Shown here piece after piece: positions 19,016 through 27,683 of a stretch of DNA of 64,000 nucleotides (position 1 is its first letter; each line of letters starts with the position of its first letter). Made by a program: the position numbers and the translations under genes. The notes under the pieces were generated by a model. That model ran no database searches. It was not told the DNA's origin and worked only from the letters and a program-made list of their open reading frames with translations. The stretch spans positions 1 to 64,000 of the forward strand of contig CAZWRV010000020.1 in the NCBI GenBank assembly GCA_964636325.1, in the 5' to 3' direction. The DNA is from CAZWRV01 sp964636325 (GTDB taxonomy: Bacteria; Verrucomicrobiota; Lentisphaeria; Victivallales; GWF2-50-93).

Positions 19016-22000
19016 TCACTTCACGTCCGCCTCGCCCCAGTTCTGCGGGTAGAGCCTTGCCTCTGTCGGCACGTCGTCGATCATCTTGGCCTGGACTGCG
19101 GAACGCGGCGTGAAGAGATGGTTGCGCGAGACGGTCTGGAATCCGCGCTGTCCGAATCCCGAGAGCAATATCTCGGCTTCGAACGCCAGCTTTTCGCCGG
19201 GCTTGATCGAAAGGCCGAGATCCGTGAAAACATTGAGCGGGATTCTCAGTTCCGCAGTGTAACCCGAGCCCGCCTGCTTTGTGAATCGTGCCGTTGCATC
19301 GTCAAGGATTCCCACGAATGCGAAGTTCCAAGTTCCGCCTGCCGGAGTGAAATATTCGGCGTGGCGGTTCAGCGTGCCGCCTTCTGGAATCATCGCTACG
19401 ACAACCGGCTTGCCTCTGAACTCGGTGGCGAGGATGCGGATGTCGCCTGCCTGGACATTGTCGCGCTTGCCGGACTTTCCAAGATAGAGCCCGACGCTGT
19501 CACCCCATTTGAAGATCTGCTTCTCGTCGTCGGCCCTGTTCTCCATCGGGGTCGCATCCTTGACCTCGAATTTCGCATAAAGGTATGTATCATCATATCC
19601 TATACTGATCTTGGCGAGTTCCTCGCCGTTGTTACCGGTCAGGACGGACGTTTTATCTCCCCACTGCTTGGCGTCGAACGGATTGGAAAGCTTGACGATC
19701 TGGACAGGTGCTTTTGCGGTTTCCTCCGAGGGGGGGAATGGGTTTGCATGCCGCTCGAGCTTCATCTTCCCTGAGAAGCGGATTTCTCCTGCGACTTTTC
19801 CGTCCTTGCCGAATCCGTCGATCCTGTAGACGTTCGGGTGGCAGTTGCCGCTGTAAAGGTAGCACTCTCCGCGATCAGCGAACCAAGTGACGCGGCCTGT
19901 GAAGTTTTCTCCGCCTCCTATGAAATATTCGTCGGGCTCGCCGCCCCTGTTCGGATCGCCGAGGACGGAATCCACGAAGAAGCCATCAGGCGTGTAGAAT
20001 GAAACCGGAGTCCACTCCGACGCTGCGGCGGGATATCCTGCACCTGCGAGTCCGGCCATGATCCAGGTGTGGTATATCTCGCCGGGGCGCGCCGTGCCGG
20101 TCGCCTTGCGCCCGGTCATCCAGATACGTCTGCCGTCAGGACCGAACTTCTCATACTTAATCACGTTGAAGTTGCCGGTGTGGCCCGGTCCGGGATTCAT
20201 CGCCTCCGTCCATTCCTTGTTGGCGTATTTGAAACCTGCGTGCCTGCCGATGTTGAAGCAGGCGTAGAGGTTGCCGTCGTTGTCGTCGCGGAAGCCGAGG
20301 ATGCCCTCGCGCGGACATGTCCCGGCGTGCTTGAAGCCTGGGATGACATCTTCGGCGGCGACACCAGCCTTCGACGTATCCCATATGATCGCCCCTTCCT
20401 TGTCGACAGAATCCGCCGGAATCTTGAAAATGACATTGCTGGAGTGCGCCAGGAACAAATCGCATTGTTCGTTCATCCACAACGAGGCCATTCCGATGAA
20501 GCCGCCGTCAAGCTTGCGGCCGGCAAGTTCTGTGACCCGGATCGTCTCCGCATCGTCGATCTTACCATCGTGGTTGAGATCGGACCATAGCTCCAGGCCT
20601 GTGGGCTCGTTCAGGAATCCGGGCGTCGTTCCGGTGGCGCGGACGTAGGCCGCCGGGATGAGCGCGTCCCCGCTCACGCGGAAGACGGGGAAGGCGCCAT
20701 ATGGACTGTTGTTGCTTGTGTGGAACATGAATTCGATACCATGGGGTCCTATAAAATTGACCATTCCTGTGTAGCCGCCCATGCCGTCGCAGGAGAACGG
20801 CGCAGGCAGCCCCATGCGGTTCAGATCCCAGTAGGCGGAGATCGGACCGTTGGAGCCGTCGCCCTTGAGCTTCGAGCGGATGAGCTTGGCACCGTCCTTG
20901 TATATGGCGTAGACGGAAAGCGGATCCTTGGCGGAAGGCCAGCTCGGCGGTCCGTAGGCGATCTCTCCGAACCATTCCTTGTCGACGGCGAAGGTTCTGC
21001 CGTCAAAGCGCTGGAACACGGAAGGGATGGAGTTCTGCGCAACAAGTACCCTGCCCTTGGCGTCCACGGCGACACCGGTGGGATGCAGCATGCCGCTCGG
21101 GTCATAAGCTCCGTAATGTGCTCGGCCGCCGGGTCTTCCGATCCATCCCAGATGCCGCACCGAGAAGTTTCCGGCCCATGAAACCGAGTAGGGCTCGCAT
21201 TTCTCATATACCCAGATCCTGTTGCTCATGCCTGAGTCTGTGACGAAGAAGCGACCGGCCGCATCCACGGCGATGTCCCATGGCGCGGAGAGGCCCATGA
21301 GCAGGATGGCCGTGCTGCCCGGACCCTGACCTTTGATGAAGCGCTGTATGCTGGCGCGGCCATGGCCGCCCGGATTGCATGAGACGGTGTAGAGATCGCC
21401 GTTTTTATCCAGGCAGATGCCGCGCGGCCATGGGCAGTCCAGCTCGCGCAGCTTCGCGCCGGTCTCGGCGTCATACACGTATATCTTGTGCTTGGAGAAG
21501 GCGGTGGCGAACACTTCCGTGGCGGTGGCGGCCAGGCCGATTGTCTCAGGCCGCGGATTCGTCTCGGTGTCGAAGGACCAGAAGCCGCTCGGAGCATTCT
21601 TGTCGAGCTGGCAGTCGTTAACCAGCACATAGGGTGTTTCGGCGCTGAACGGTTCGGCCAGGCTGTTGGCGGCGTTGAAGCGTGCAAGGTAGGTCTTCTT
21701 GGTGCCGCCCCAGATCACATAGAAGTATTTGCCGTTGCTGGCGCAGGCGGCGTATGGGCCGAAGCCTCCTTCGATGAAGGCATTGTTCCGCCAGGAGTTC
21801 TTGTCGTCGTAGCCGACCTTGACGAACGCCTTGGCGGCCTCGTTGTTGTCCCAGAGGAAATAGACGCCACTCTCGTCAGCGCAGACGTCGATGGGCTGGC
21901 CGTGGTCTCCGCCCCAGCCGCCCTTGCCGTCGGCGGTGTTCCATGCGGGCGCGCCGCCGGCGCCGGCCGCTCCCAGGTAGACGGGCTTCAATCCTGGAGA

Positions 22001-23071
22001 GGCGTACGCCTTCCAGCCGTATTCGCCCGGAGGCATCGGATTGCCGCGCCAGTCGTAGCCGTCCCAGAAGACTGTGCTCTTTCCGGCAGGACGCGGCTCG
22101 CCGCCGATCAGCTCACGGACGATTGCGCCGTCCGTGTCGACGATACTAACGCTTGCCTTCAGCGCCGACGGCAGTTCGATTTCGAAGGGCGTGCCGCGAT
22201 CCTTGCCCGCGTCCTGCTTCGCCAGATATTCCTGCATGCCTCCGTGACGCCTGGGAAGATTGTTCTCCCCGGCGAAAACGATGCGGCCCCAGCCGTTCAT
22301 GCGGTGCCATGCCCAGCCGAAGCCGCCCATCGGCACGGTGGACAGGAATTCGACGCGCATCTGCGGCCAGAGGATGGTCCAGAACGAAGTCATCTTGTCG
22401 CCGGACTTGAAAGGGTTCTTCCCTGATTCCACCCCGAGCAGTTTCCAGGGGACGCGCGCCTCCATGGTGTAACGGTCGGGATTCCGGCGCTCCTTGAATG
22501 CGAGGCTGGCAGATGCCGGATTCACGTCGTCGCGCAGCGCGCCGTCATACGGCGGTCCATGCTGGATGATCAGGTATGGGGTCTGCGAAATCGTCTCCTT
22601 GTAAATCCTAAGGGTTTTACAGAAGGGATAATACTTCTGGTTGGGATGCGTTTCGGTGCGCGGTTCCTTGGCGGAGAACGGATAGGGTGCGTCCGGGCTG
22701 GCGATGCAACGTATCTCCAGGCTGTGCCCCTGCCAGGGACGCTCATTCGGCTTGTTGGGATTGATCAACGGCCCACCGCCCGTGGTAGCATCCACCGCAA
22801 GATACAGAGCATCATCGTCATACATTACCGCGACGTTGCCGCTGAAGCGCTCGGCGACATCCGGAGAAACGGCGACCCACTCCTGCGCGGAAAGATCCCA
22901 GTCTGAAAGATCGCCGTCGATCTTGACCGTCGTTCCCTTCGGAACCGGAACCGCAGCCATTTCGGCGCCCATCTCGTCAAGAGCCATGCAAAGTCCCCCC
23001 GCCGGTAGCAAAGCGGCCGCCAGCAATGCCCCGGACAAAGCACTGCCCGCCCTCTTCATAAAACCGGCCAT
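19016..23071 (-). CDS. Giant secreted CBM9-like / beta-propeller protein (H)
   Basis: About 1351 residues; first gene of the operon-like run reading down to 11122. Signal peptide about 1-30. CBM9-like domain about 40-250 (KIDGDLSDWDLS, then YDDDALYLAVDATTGGG). FlgD-like Ig fold about 305-375 (STVFWDGYDWRGNPMPPGEY). The family block reads PAWNTADGKGGWGGDHGQP and opens a propeller to about 1140. An EF-hand-like DLNHDGKIDDAE loop lies about residue 870. C-terminal CBM9-like domain about 1155-1350 (YDDTYLYAKFEVKDATPME). It is closest in plan to protein A. It lies 467 bases downstream of the GntR/LacI regulator at 23539, its probable controller. Confidence 0.85.
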   Translation of the reverse strand: MAGFMKRAGSALSGALLAAALLPAGGLCMALDEMGAEMAAVPVPKGTTVKIDGDLSDWDLSAQEWVAVSPDVAERFSGNVAVMYDDDALYLAVDATTGGGPLINPNKPNERPWQGHSLEIRCIASPDAPYPFSAKEPRTETHPNQKYYPFCKTLRIYKETISQTPYLIIQHGPPYDGALRDDVNPASASLAFKERRNPDRYTMEARVPWKLLGVESGKNPFKSGDKMTSFWTILWPQMRVEFLSTVPMGGFGWAWHRMNGWGRIVFAGENNLPRRHGGMQEYLAKQDAGKDRGTPFEIELPSALKASVSIVDTDGAIVRELIGGEPRPAGKSTVFWDGYDWRGNPMPPGEYGWKAYASPGLKPVYLGAAGAGGAPAWNTADGKGGWGGDHGQPIDVCADESGVYFLWDNNEAAKAFVKVGYDDKNSWRNNAFIEGGFGPYAACASNGKYFYVIWGGTKKTYLARFNAANSLAEPFSAETPYVLVNDCQLDKNAPSGFWSFDTETNPRPETIGLAATATEVFATAFSKHKIYVYDAETGAKLRELDCPWPRGICLDKNGDLYTVSCNPGGHGRASIQRFIKGQGPGSTAILLMGLSAPWDIAVDAAGRFFVTDSGMSNRIWVYEKCEPYSVSWAGNFSVRHLGWIGRPGGRAHYGAYDPSGMLHPTGVAVDAKGRVLVAQNSIPSVFQRFDGRTFAVDKEWFGEIAYGPPSWPSAKDPLSVYAIYKDGAKLIRSKLKGDGSNGPISAYWDLNRMGLPAPFSCDGMGGYTGMVNFIGPHGIEFMFHTSNNSPYGAFPVFRVSGDALIPAAYVRATGTTPGFLNEPTGLELWSDLNHDGKIDDAETIRVTELAGRKLDGGFIGMASLWMNEQCDLFLAHSSNVIFKIPADSVDKEGAIIWDTSKAGVAAEDVIPGFKHAGTCPREGILGFRDDNDGNLYACFNIGRHAGFKYANKEWTEAMNPGPGHTGNFNVIKYEKFGPDGRRIWMTGRKATGTARPGEIYHTWIMAGLAGAGYPAAASEWTPVSFYTPDGFFVDSVLGDPNRGGEPDEYFIGGGENFTGRVTWFADRGECYLYSGNCHPNVYRIDGFGKDGKVAGEIRFSGKMKLERHANPFPPSEETAKAPVQIVKLSNPFDAKQWGDKTSVLTGNNGEELAKISIGYDDTYLYAKFEVKDATPMENRADDEKQIFKWGDSVGLYLGKSGKRDNVQAGDIRILATEFRGKPVVVAMIPEGGTLNRHAEYFTPAGGTWNFAFVGILDDATARFTKQAGSGYTAELRIPLNVFTDLGLSIKPGEKLAFEAEILLSGFGQRGFQTVSRNHLFTPRSAVQAKMIDDVPTEARLYPQNWGEADVK

Positions 23072-23538
23072 GCGACACCTTCCTTCCCTTATACACGTCT
23101 ACTGTTAATTTCATTATTGCCGTGACATTCGATATTTTTTAAGACGATTAAACTCCTCTTAAACTCAAAGCATTACGTCGATGAGGCAGTCCGCCGTCTA
23201 GCGGACAGATAGCCGCCTCCTCTCCTGAAGTAACGCAGACATTCCTGTCTGCGGCTCGCAGGTAGGAATACCTGCGCTACTTTAAATTTCAGGCCGACAA
23301 AACGGCGGTCACCGCAGACAGCCACTCCTCTGAAACTCGATTGTCGTATTTCTGATTCGCATTCAGCGAATCCTTGGGCTGCGGCACTCCCGTGCCGCTT
23401 TGGCTTTCCACTCCGCCGCCTGAAAAGTGAAAGTGGCACAGGGGTGCCTGTCTCGGTACCTGCGGACGTCGAGCCCGTCGCCCCTCCCTAAAACTCACAC
23501 ATTGATAAAAGCGTTCACCTTGGCATAGCTTCTGATTC
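23072..23538. repeat. Gene-free spacer holding nested palindromes
   Basis: No credible gene. At 23228-23283 an outer inverted repeat (AAGTAACGCAG with CTGCGCTACTT, one mismatch) encloses two perfect hairpins, CGCAGACA-TTCC-TGTCTGCG (23234-23253) and CGCAGGTA-GGAA-TACCTGCG (23257-23276). Another perfect hairpin, GCGGCAC-TCCC-GTGCCGC, lies at 23381-23398. Short open frames here are produced by the repeats. Confidence 0.7.
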
Positions 23539-24657
23539 TCAGACGCTCCTCCATGACGAACGCGGGATTATGATCGGCCTGACGAGCATAAGCGTGGTCT
23601 CACCGATCCCTGCGTCTCCGGCCAGCCTTGTCTGCGCCAGATTAAGGAAGGAGGAGACTATCTTTTCCTCCGGTACTACCGCCGTTGTCAGTTCGTTCTG
23701 CACGAAGTCGTTGTGGCTGTTGTCGTAACCCGTGACTGATACGTCTTCCGGGACACGTATTCCTTTACCGCGCAATGCGCGGACTATGGTTTCGGCGATA
23801 TAGTCGTTAGCGCAGGCCACCGCCGTGTGCCTGCAAAGTTCCCGGAAGATTTTCCCGATGCCGCCAAAGTCGTCATATCCCTTCAGGAAAAAAGCCTTTC
23901 CGAATCCGGCGTCCCCGCCCGCCTCGCATATCCCCTCCTTCAACGCCTCCGAGCGCGATCCGCACCACTTGTATAATGGATCGGACGGGGTTATCCCGAC
24001 AAATGCAATCCTTTCATGGCCCATCCTGGCAAGCCGGCGTCCGAACTCCCTGAAGGCCCATGCGTCGTCTACGCAGACCGTATCGAATCGACTGCTCCAA
24101 TCCGAGACGCTTCCGACGAAGTCGACGCAGTGCGCAGCATTCTCCTGGAGCCTGGCGAGAAGCTTGTGGCGATATTCCAAAAGACTGAAGAATATCCTGC
24201 ATTCGGACTTCAGTGCGGCGGAGACGGACTCCTCCTCGCGCCCCTTGCGAACGACCAGCCTGTGGACTGTCCCGCCGGCCCCGTATATCCTTGTAACGAG
24301 AGCCCTCTCGACCAGCCTCAGCAAAGGCTGGACGATAGTGTCCTCCTTGTCCCAGTATACAATCAACCCCACGTTCAAGCCCCGCATTGTGCCTGCGGAT
24401 CCGTCGCCTGCCTTCGCCATGGCTACATCCCCCCTGCGCCAGTCGTCTACGGCGACGCACCCATGCCTGCCGTTGGCCTTCACGTATCCTTCCTGCTGGA
24501 GCTTTGCGAACGCCCTCTGGGCGGTCAGCGCCGAAACGCCGCTAGACTTGGCAAGCTCCCTTATGCTCGGGAGCCTGTCGCCGGCCGCGATGCTTCCGTT
24601 CCGGATTTGATTCCTGTAAGAATTGAAGATTTCGATGTATCCTGTAGGCTTTATCAT
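23539..24657 (-). CDS. GntR/LacI-hybrid transcriptional regulator
   Basis: About 372 residues from ATG 24657, which has AAGGG about eight bases upstream; ATG 24675 lacks one. Residues about 1-70 are a GntR winged helix (IRNGSIAAGDRLPSIRELAK, then SALTAQRAFAKLQQEGYVKA). The rest is a LacI/GalR-type sugar-binding fold (RLARMGHERIAFVGITPSDP, IRVPEDVSVTGYDNSHNDF). This domain pairing is that of AraR-type regulators that bind DNA until a sugar or glycoside is sensed. The promoter carries paired TTGTAATACAT boxes, suggesting autorepression. It sits upstream of and parallel to the propeller/pseudopilin/hydrolase run at 23071-11122, the likely target. Confidence 0.88.
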   Translation of the reverse strand: MIKPTGYIEIFNSYRNQIRNGSIAAGDRLPSIRELAKSSGVSALTAQRAFAKLQQEGYVKANGRHGCVAVDDWRRGDVAMAKAGDGSAGTMRGLNVGLIVYWDKEDTIVQPLLRLVERALVTRIYGAGGTVHRLVVRKGREEESVSAALKSECRIFFSLLEYRHKLLARLQENAAHCVDFVGSVSDWSSRFDTVCVDDAWAFREFGRRLARMGHERIAFVGITPSDPLYKWCGSRSEALKEGICEAGGDAGFGKAFFLKGYDDFGGIGKIFRELCRHTAVACANDYIAETIVRALRGKGIRVPEDVSVTGYDNSHNDFVQNELTTAVVPEEKIVSSFLNLAQTRLAGDAGIGETTLMLVRPIIIPRSSWRSV

Positions 24658-24695
24658 CTTGCGCGCCCTTTTCATGGGGACATGGGGGATTTTAT

Positions 24696-24738
24696 ATGTA
24701 TTACAACAATAATATAATGATGTATTACAATATGTCAA
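24696..24738 (-). promoter_or_regulatory. Sigma70-like promoter with two direct operator boxes
   Basis: On the minus strand TTGACA (24738-24733) and TATATT (24716-24711) are 16 bases apart. Two identical direct copies of TTGTAATACAT occupy 24730-24720 (spacer) and 24706-24696 (just after the -10), 24 bases apart. The placement over the promoter of the regulator gene suggests its own binding sites. Confidence 0.6.
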
Positions 24739-24882
24739 GCAATATAGAAATATTTTGAGCGGATATTTATGGAGAGCAAATCAGATAGCTTGGGCCTGAG
24801 CTTTGGCCTGAACTCGCTGCTTGAAAACCAAATGGGAAATAGTTCGGGGCAAGGTCAGGGATTAAGCGTGCCGAGTTTTAAG

Positions 24883-25116
24883 CCTAATGGCCGCAGTTGA
24901 AAATATGCTATACCATTTAACATTATTATAATAAGGCAGTTACATATTTAGAGGCTTTCACCGGATGGGTGAAAGCCGGTTCCCGCATATTTTCAACCCG
25001 CCAGGGTTGGCCGCATTCGCCATATCTGCTTCGTTAGCTTCAACTTGCAGTGGTTACCACAGCCGCGTCTTGCTGCCTTGCAGCTACGGCAAATGCGGCC
25101 AACTGCGGCAATTAGG
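24883..25116 (-). mobile_element. MITE copy B, 234 bp, inverted relative to copy A
   Basis: Exactly the same length as copy A. On the plus strand the ends read CCTAATGGCCGCAGTTG (24883-24899) and CAACTGCGGCAATTAGG (25100-25116). Both flanks are TTAAG (24878-24882 and 25117-25121), a perfect 5-bp target duplication. The internal hairpin GGCTTTCACC-GGAT-GGGTGAAAGCC is perfect here. The rest of the 24739-25201 spacer holds no gene. Confidence 0.92.
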
Positions 25117-25201
25117 TTAAGAGGACTGGCCATCTGGCCGCGCCAGTTTTGTCTGTTTGAAACTTTACGGAGAACTGGCATCGGAGAACGGAAGCGAGGC
25201 T

Positions 25202-26161
25202 TCACGACGCCGGGATGATGCCGCCATGTCCTGCGAAAGGATAGTCTATGACGATCCTTCCGACCTCGGTGTCGCCGATGCCGCTGTAGAGGTCGGCCTT
25301 CCCGTCTGAGCGCATGACGATGCCGGAGGTGAACGCGCAGTCGACGAGCTCCGGCCTCTTCGCCGGACCTTCGGGGTAGCAGGGGCGCGTGCCGATGATC
25401 TTTTCGTCCAAGGCCTTGTGCTTCAACGGATCGAAGACGAAGGAGATGTTCATGTAGGTGGAGACCTTCACTCCCGCTCCGTTGTCCTCGTTGTAGCACT
25501 TGTGGCCGATGACGCCGATCATCCCGGAGTCCAGCATGTAGGCCTGGTTGCATCCGCCCCATTCGAGCTTGTCGAAGAGCCCCGGGATGTATGGCGCGTT
25601 TTCAATCACGTCGCCGGTGAGGTCTTCGAGGGCCTTGATGATCGTGAATCCGATCTGCGACTCGCATCCGAACTTTTTCATGATCTCCTTGTTGCGCGGG
25701 CGGGAGAAGACACCGATGCGGCCGTCAAGCATTTCGACCAGGCGTATGTCCTTCATGAAGTCGGGCCCCGTTGTGAAATAGACGAGGTCTTCCAGGTCGG
25801 TTCCACGGTAGAAGTAGCCGTAGTACGTATCGATGCCGCCGGACTTGTAGCGGACATGCGTGCCTCCCATGACGAGCTGGCCGTGTATGAATGCCACGTA
25901 TGGATCCTCAAGCTGGTAGATCATCGAGTCCGGAAGCAGGGTCCAATCGTCTTCGCCGGTCCTTCGGAAGAGCCGGACCCATGAACGCGCCCATTCAGCG
26001 CGCTTCTCGACGCGCCCGTATATGTATTCTGTCCCCCGCCACTTGAACGGGATTGAAGAATTGTAGACGTCGAAGCCGTCCACGCCGTGGAATGAGAGCT
26101 TGGTGCTTCCGTAAATCTTCTTTGTGAGCTCGAAATGCTCCCTCTTCTCCTTGAGCGTCAT
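25202..26161 (-). CDS. DUF1861-type five-bladed propeller glycosidase or phosphorylase
   Basis: About 319 residues, no signal peptide. The repeated blade-like strands with conserved acidic residues (LEDPYVAFIHGQLVMGGTHV, ELVDCAFTSGIVMRSDGKAD) match the DUF1861 group, which is related to the five-bladed GH43/GH130-like folds. Such enzymes act on glycosidic bonds of short oligosaccharides in the cytoplasm; the substrate cannot be read from sequence. It lies 119 bases downstream of the regulator at 26281 and is probably co-regulated by it. The Shine-Dalgarno site before ATG 26161 is weak. The MITE B insertion lies just past its 3' end. Confidence 0.7.
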   Translation of the reverse strand: MTLKEKREHFELTKKIYGSTKLSFHGVDGFDVYNSSIPFKWRGTEYIYGRVEKRAEWARSWVRLFRRTGEDDWTLLPDSMIYQLEDPYVAFIHGQLVMGGTHVRYKSGGIDTYYGYFYRGTDLEDLVYFTTGPDFMKDIRLVEMLDGRIGVFSRPRNKEIMKKFGCESQIGFTIIKALEDLTGDVIENAPYIPGLFDKLEWGGCNQAYMLDSGMIGVIGHKCYNEDNGAGVKVSTYMNISFVFDPLKHKALDEKIIGTRPCYPEGPAKRPELVDCAFTSGIVMRSDGKADLYSGIGDTEVGRIVIDYPFAGHGGIIPAS

Positions 26162-26280
26162 AATGTTTCAGATTTTCCTTTCTTTTGCCGGCGGAATGAT
26201 GATGACCCGCGACTTCCGACCAGCGGCGCGCGATTACTGATCACTGCCAACTGATCAGTGTTCACTGACCACTGCCCTGA

Positions 26281-27453
26281 TCAACGCCTGGCGAGTTCGT
26301 TTTGAAACAGCGCCTTAACAGTCGCGCTTTTAGCCGGGGCGCCATCGACCCGCATGGCACGTAGGAACTGTATTCCCTTTTCCAGGATTTCCCTGGCGTC
26401 GTAGCCTAGGTAGACGACCGGGACCGAGCTCGGGGGCAGGCACGGGAAGTTGCAGTGGGCGACGATATCCAGATCTCCAGGAACTTTCACCCCTGACTCC
26501 GCAATGCCCTTTGTTACGGAGCCGACGATGTTGTCGTCGGTGATCACAAGCCCGTCCGGCCGTCCGGCTTCAGTTCCGTGGAAGAGCAGCCTTGCCAGGT
26601 TGCAGCCCGGCAGTACGTCGCTGATGCTCATCCCCTGTATCCAGTATGGTCCCGACTCGAGTCCGTATTGCCCGATCTTCTTAAGCCAGCTCATCTGAGA
26701 AATACCTGGATGGCCGATCACCGCTGTCCGCCGCCTGCCCTTTGACTTCAAATAGCTGAGCGATTTGTGCAGGAAGCTATCGCCGTCGGTCGTGACAACG
26801 GAGATTTCGGGATACTGGCCGGGTGTCATGAAGGCGCACCTGGGAATTCCCGGCTCGGTCACAATCGGCGTCCTGTCGACAAGGAAAGGGGCTGAGGCGA
26901 AGAAAATCCCCGCCAGCCTTTTCCTAATGACATCCTTGACCAGCTCGACCTGTTCGGAGCTGTCGGTCCATCCGTTGTACCTGATGTTCTCCCTCTGTAT
27001 TATCCTAATCCCATCGCTGCGCTTCTCCCTTGCGACATTGGAAAGCGCGTTCCAGAAGCGGTTGTTCCTGGGTTCGTCCGGGAATGCGATGGCGATGTTG
27101 GTGAGGTGAGGCGGCGACTTGGTCACGCGAGTCCCGTTGCGCCCGTCGGAGACTAAGAAGCCGTCCTCGTCGAACTGGTCTATTATGTTCTGTATCGTTA
27201 TCGGACTTGCTCCGTATTGTGCGCAAAGCTGCCTCCTTGTGGGGATGCGCGCTTCAGGACGCCATGTGCCGCTTACTATCTTCTCCTTCATCTCCCCGGC
27301 TATTTCCTGGAAACGATCGTCCGAGCGGCCCCTCTTGGGAGGTCTTGCGGCGGGAGGCCGCTGCTGCGGGATTTCAGCGCCGCACTTGTGGCAGAAAAGC
27401 TGCGGCATATCCGCCGAAGCCTTCCTGCTGATGTTCTTTTTACGCATAAGCAT
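26281..27453 (-). CDS. GntR/LacI-hybrid transcriptional regulator with N-terminal CxxC
   Basis: About 390 residues. An N-terminal tail carries a half zinc-ribbon, FCHKCGAEIPQ (only two Cys). A GntR winged helix follows, about 45-115 (IVSGTWRPEARIPTRRQLCA, SPITIQNIIDQFDEDGFLVS), then a LacI-type sensor about 120-385 (YLKSKGRRRTAVIGHPG, VKVPGDLDIVAHCNFP). The C-terminus ends at QNELARR. The extra Cys pair could bind metal in a dimer or be vestigial. A promoter TTGCAG-N16-TATTAT is present at 27531-27504. Neighbours are the DUF1861 gene downstream and the DUF6067 gene upstream, both on the same strand. Confidence 0.87.
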   Translation of the reverse strand: MLMRKKNISRKASADMPQLFCHKCGAEIPQQRPPAARPPKRGRSDDRFQEIAGEMKEKIVSGTWRPEARIPTRRQLCAQYGASPITIQNIIDQFDEDGFLVSDGRNGTRVTKSPPHLTNIAIAFPDEPRNNRFWNALSNVAREKRSDGIRIIQRENIRYNGWTDSSEQVELVKDVIRKRLAGIFFASAPFLVDRTPIVTEPGIPRCAFMTPGQYPEISVVTTDGDSFLHKSLSYLKSKGRRRTAVIGHPGISQMSWLKKIGQYGLESGPYWIQGMSISDVLPGCNLARLLFHGTEAGRPDGLVITDDNIVGSVTKGIAESGVKVPGDLDIVAHCNFPCLPPSSVPVVYLGYDAREILEKGIQFLRAMRVDGAPAKSATVKALFQNELARR

Positions 27454-27503
27454 CCGAACCCGCCAGGGCCCGCCTTCTTATGTTATTGCATTCTAGTTTT
27501 TTA

Positions 27504-27531
27504 ATAATACCATTTCATGCGTGTTCTGCAA
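27504..27531 (-). promoter_or_regulatory. Sigma70-like promoter for the regulator at 27453
   Basis: Minus strand TTGCAG (27531-27526), 16-base spacer, TATTAT (27509-27504), about 50 bases ahead of ATG 27453. The rest of 27454-27683 has no gene; a half copy of the CTACGCCCTTT hairpin repeat lies about 27660-27690. Confidence 0.5.
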
Positions 27532-27683
27532 GCGGAAAATTCAACGGCATTCGGAATACTGGCATGGAGACTGAGCGTCCGGGGGAGAGTCACTTCGGAA
27601 GTCCGGCCCGGCTGGTGGCGTGGATGTACTCCACATGGAGGTCGCCGAAAAGATAGTTGCGGTCGTAGTTTGCTGAATTCATA

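Noticed and set aside
26222..26280. Repeated ACTGATCACTG words ahead of the 26161 gene
   Set aside because: Too short and irregular to call an operator or repeat family by eye.
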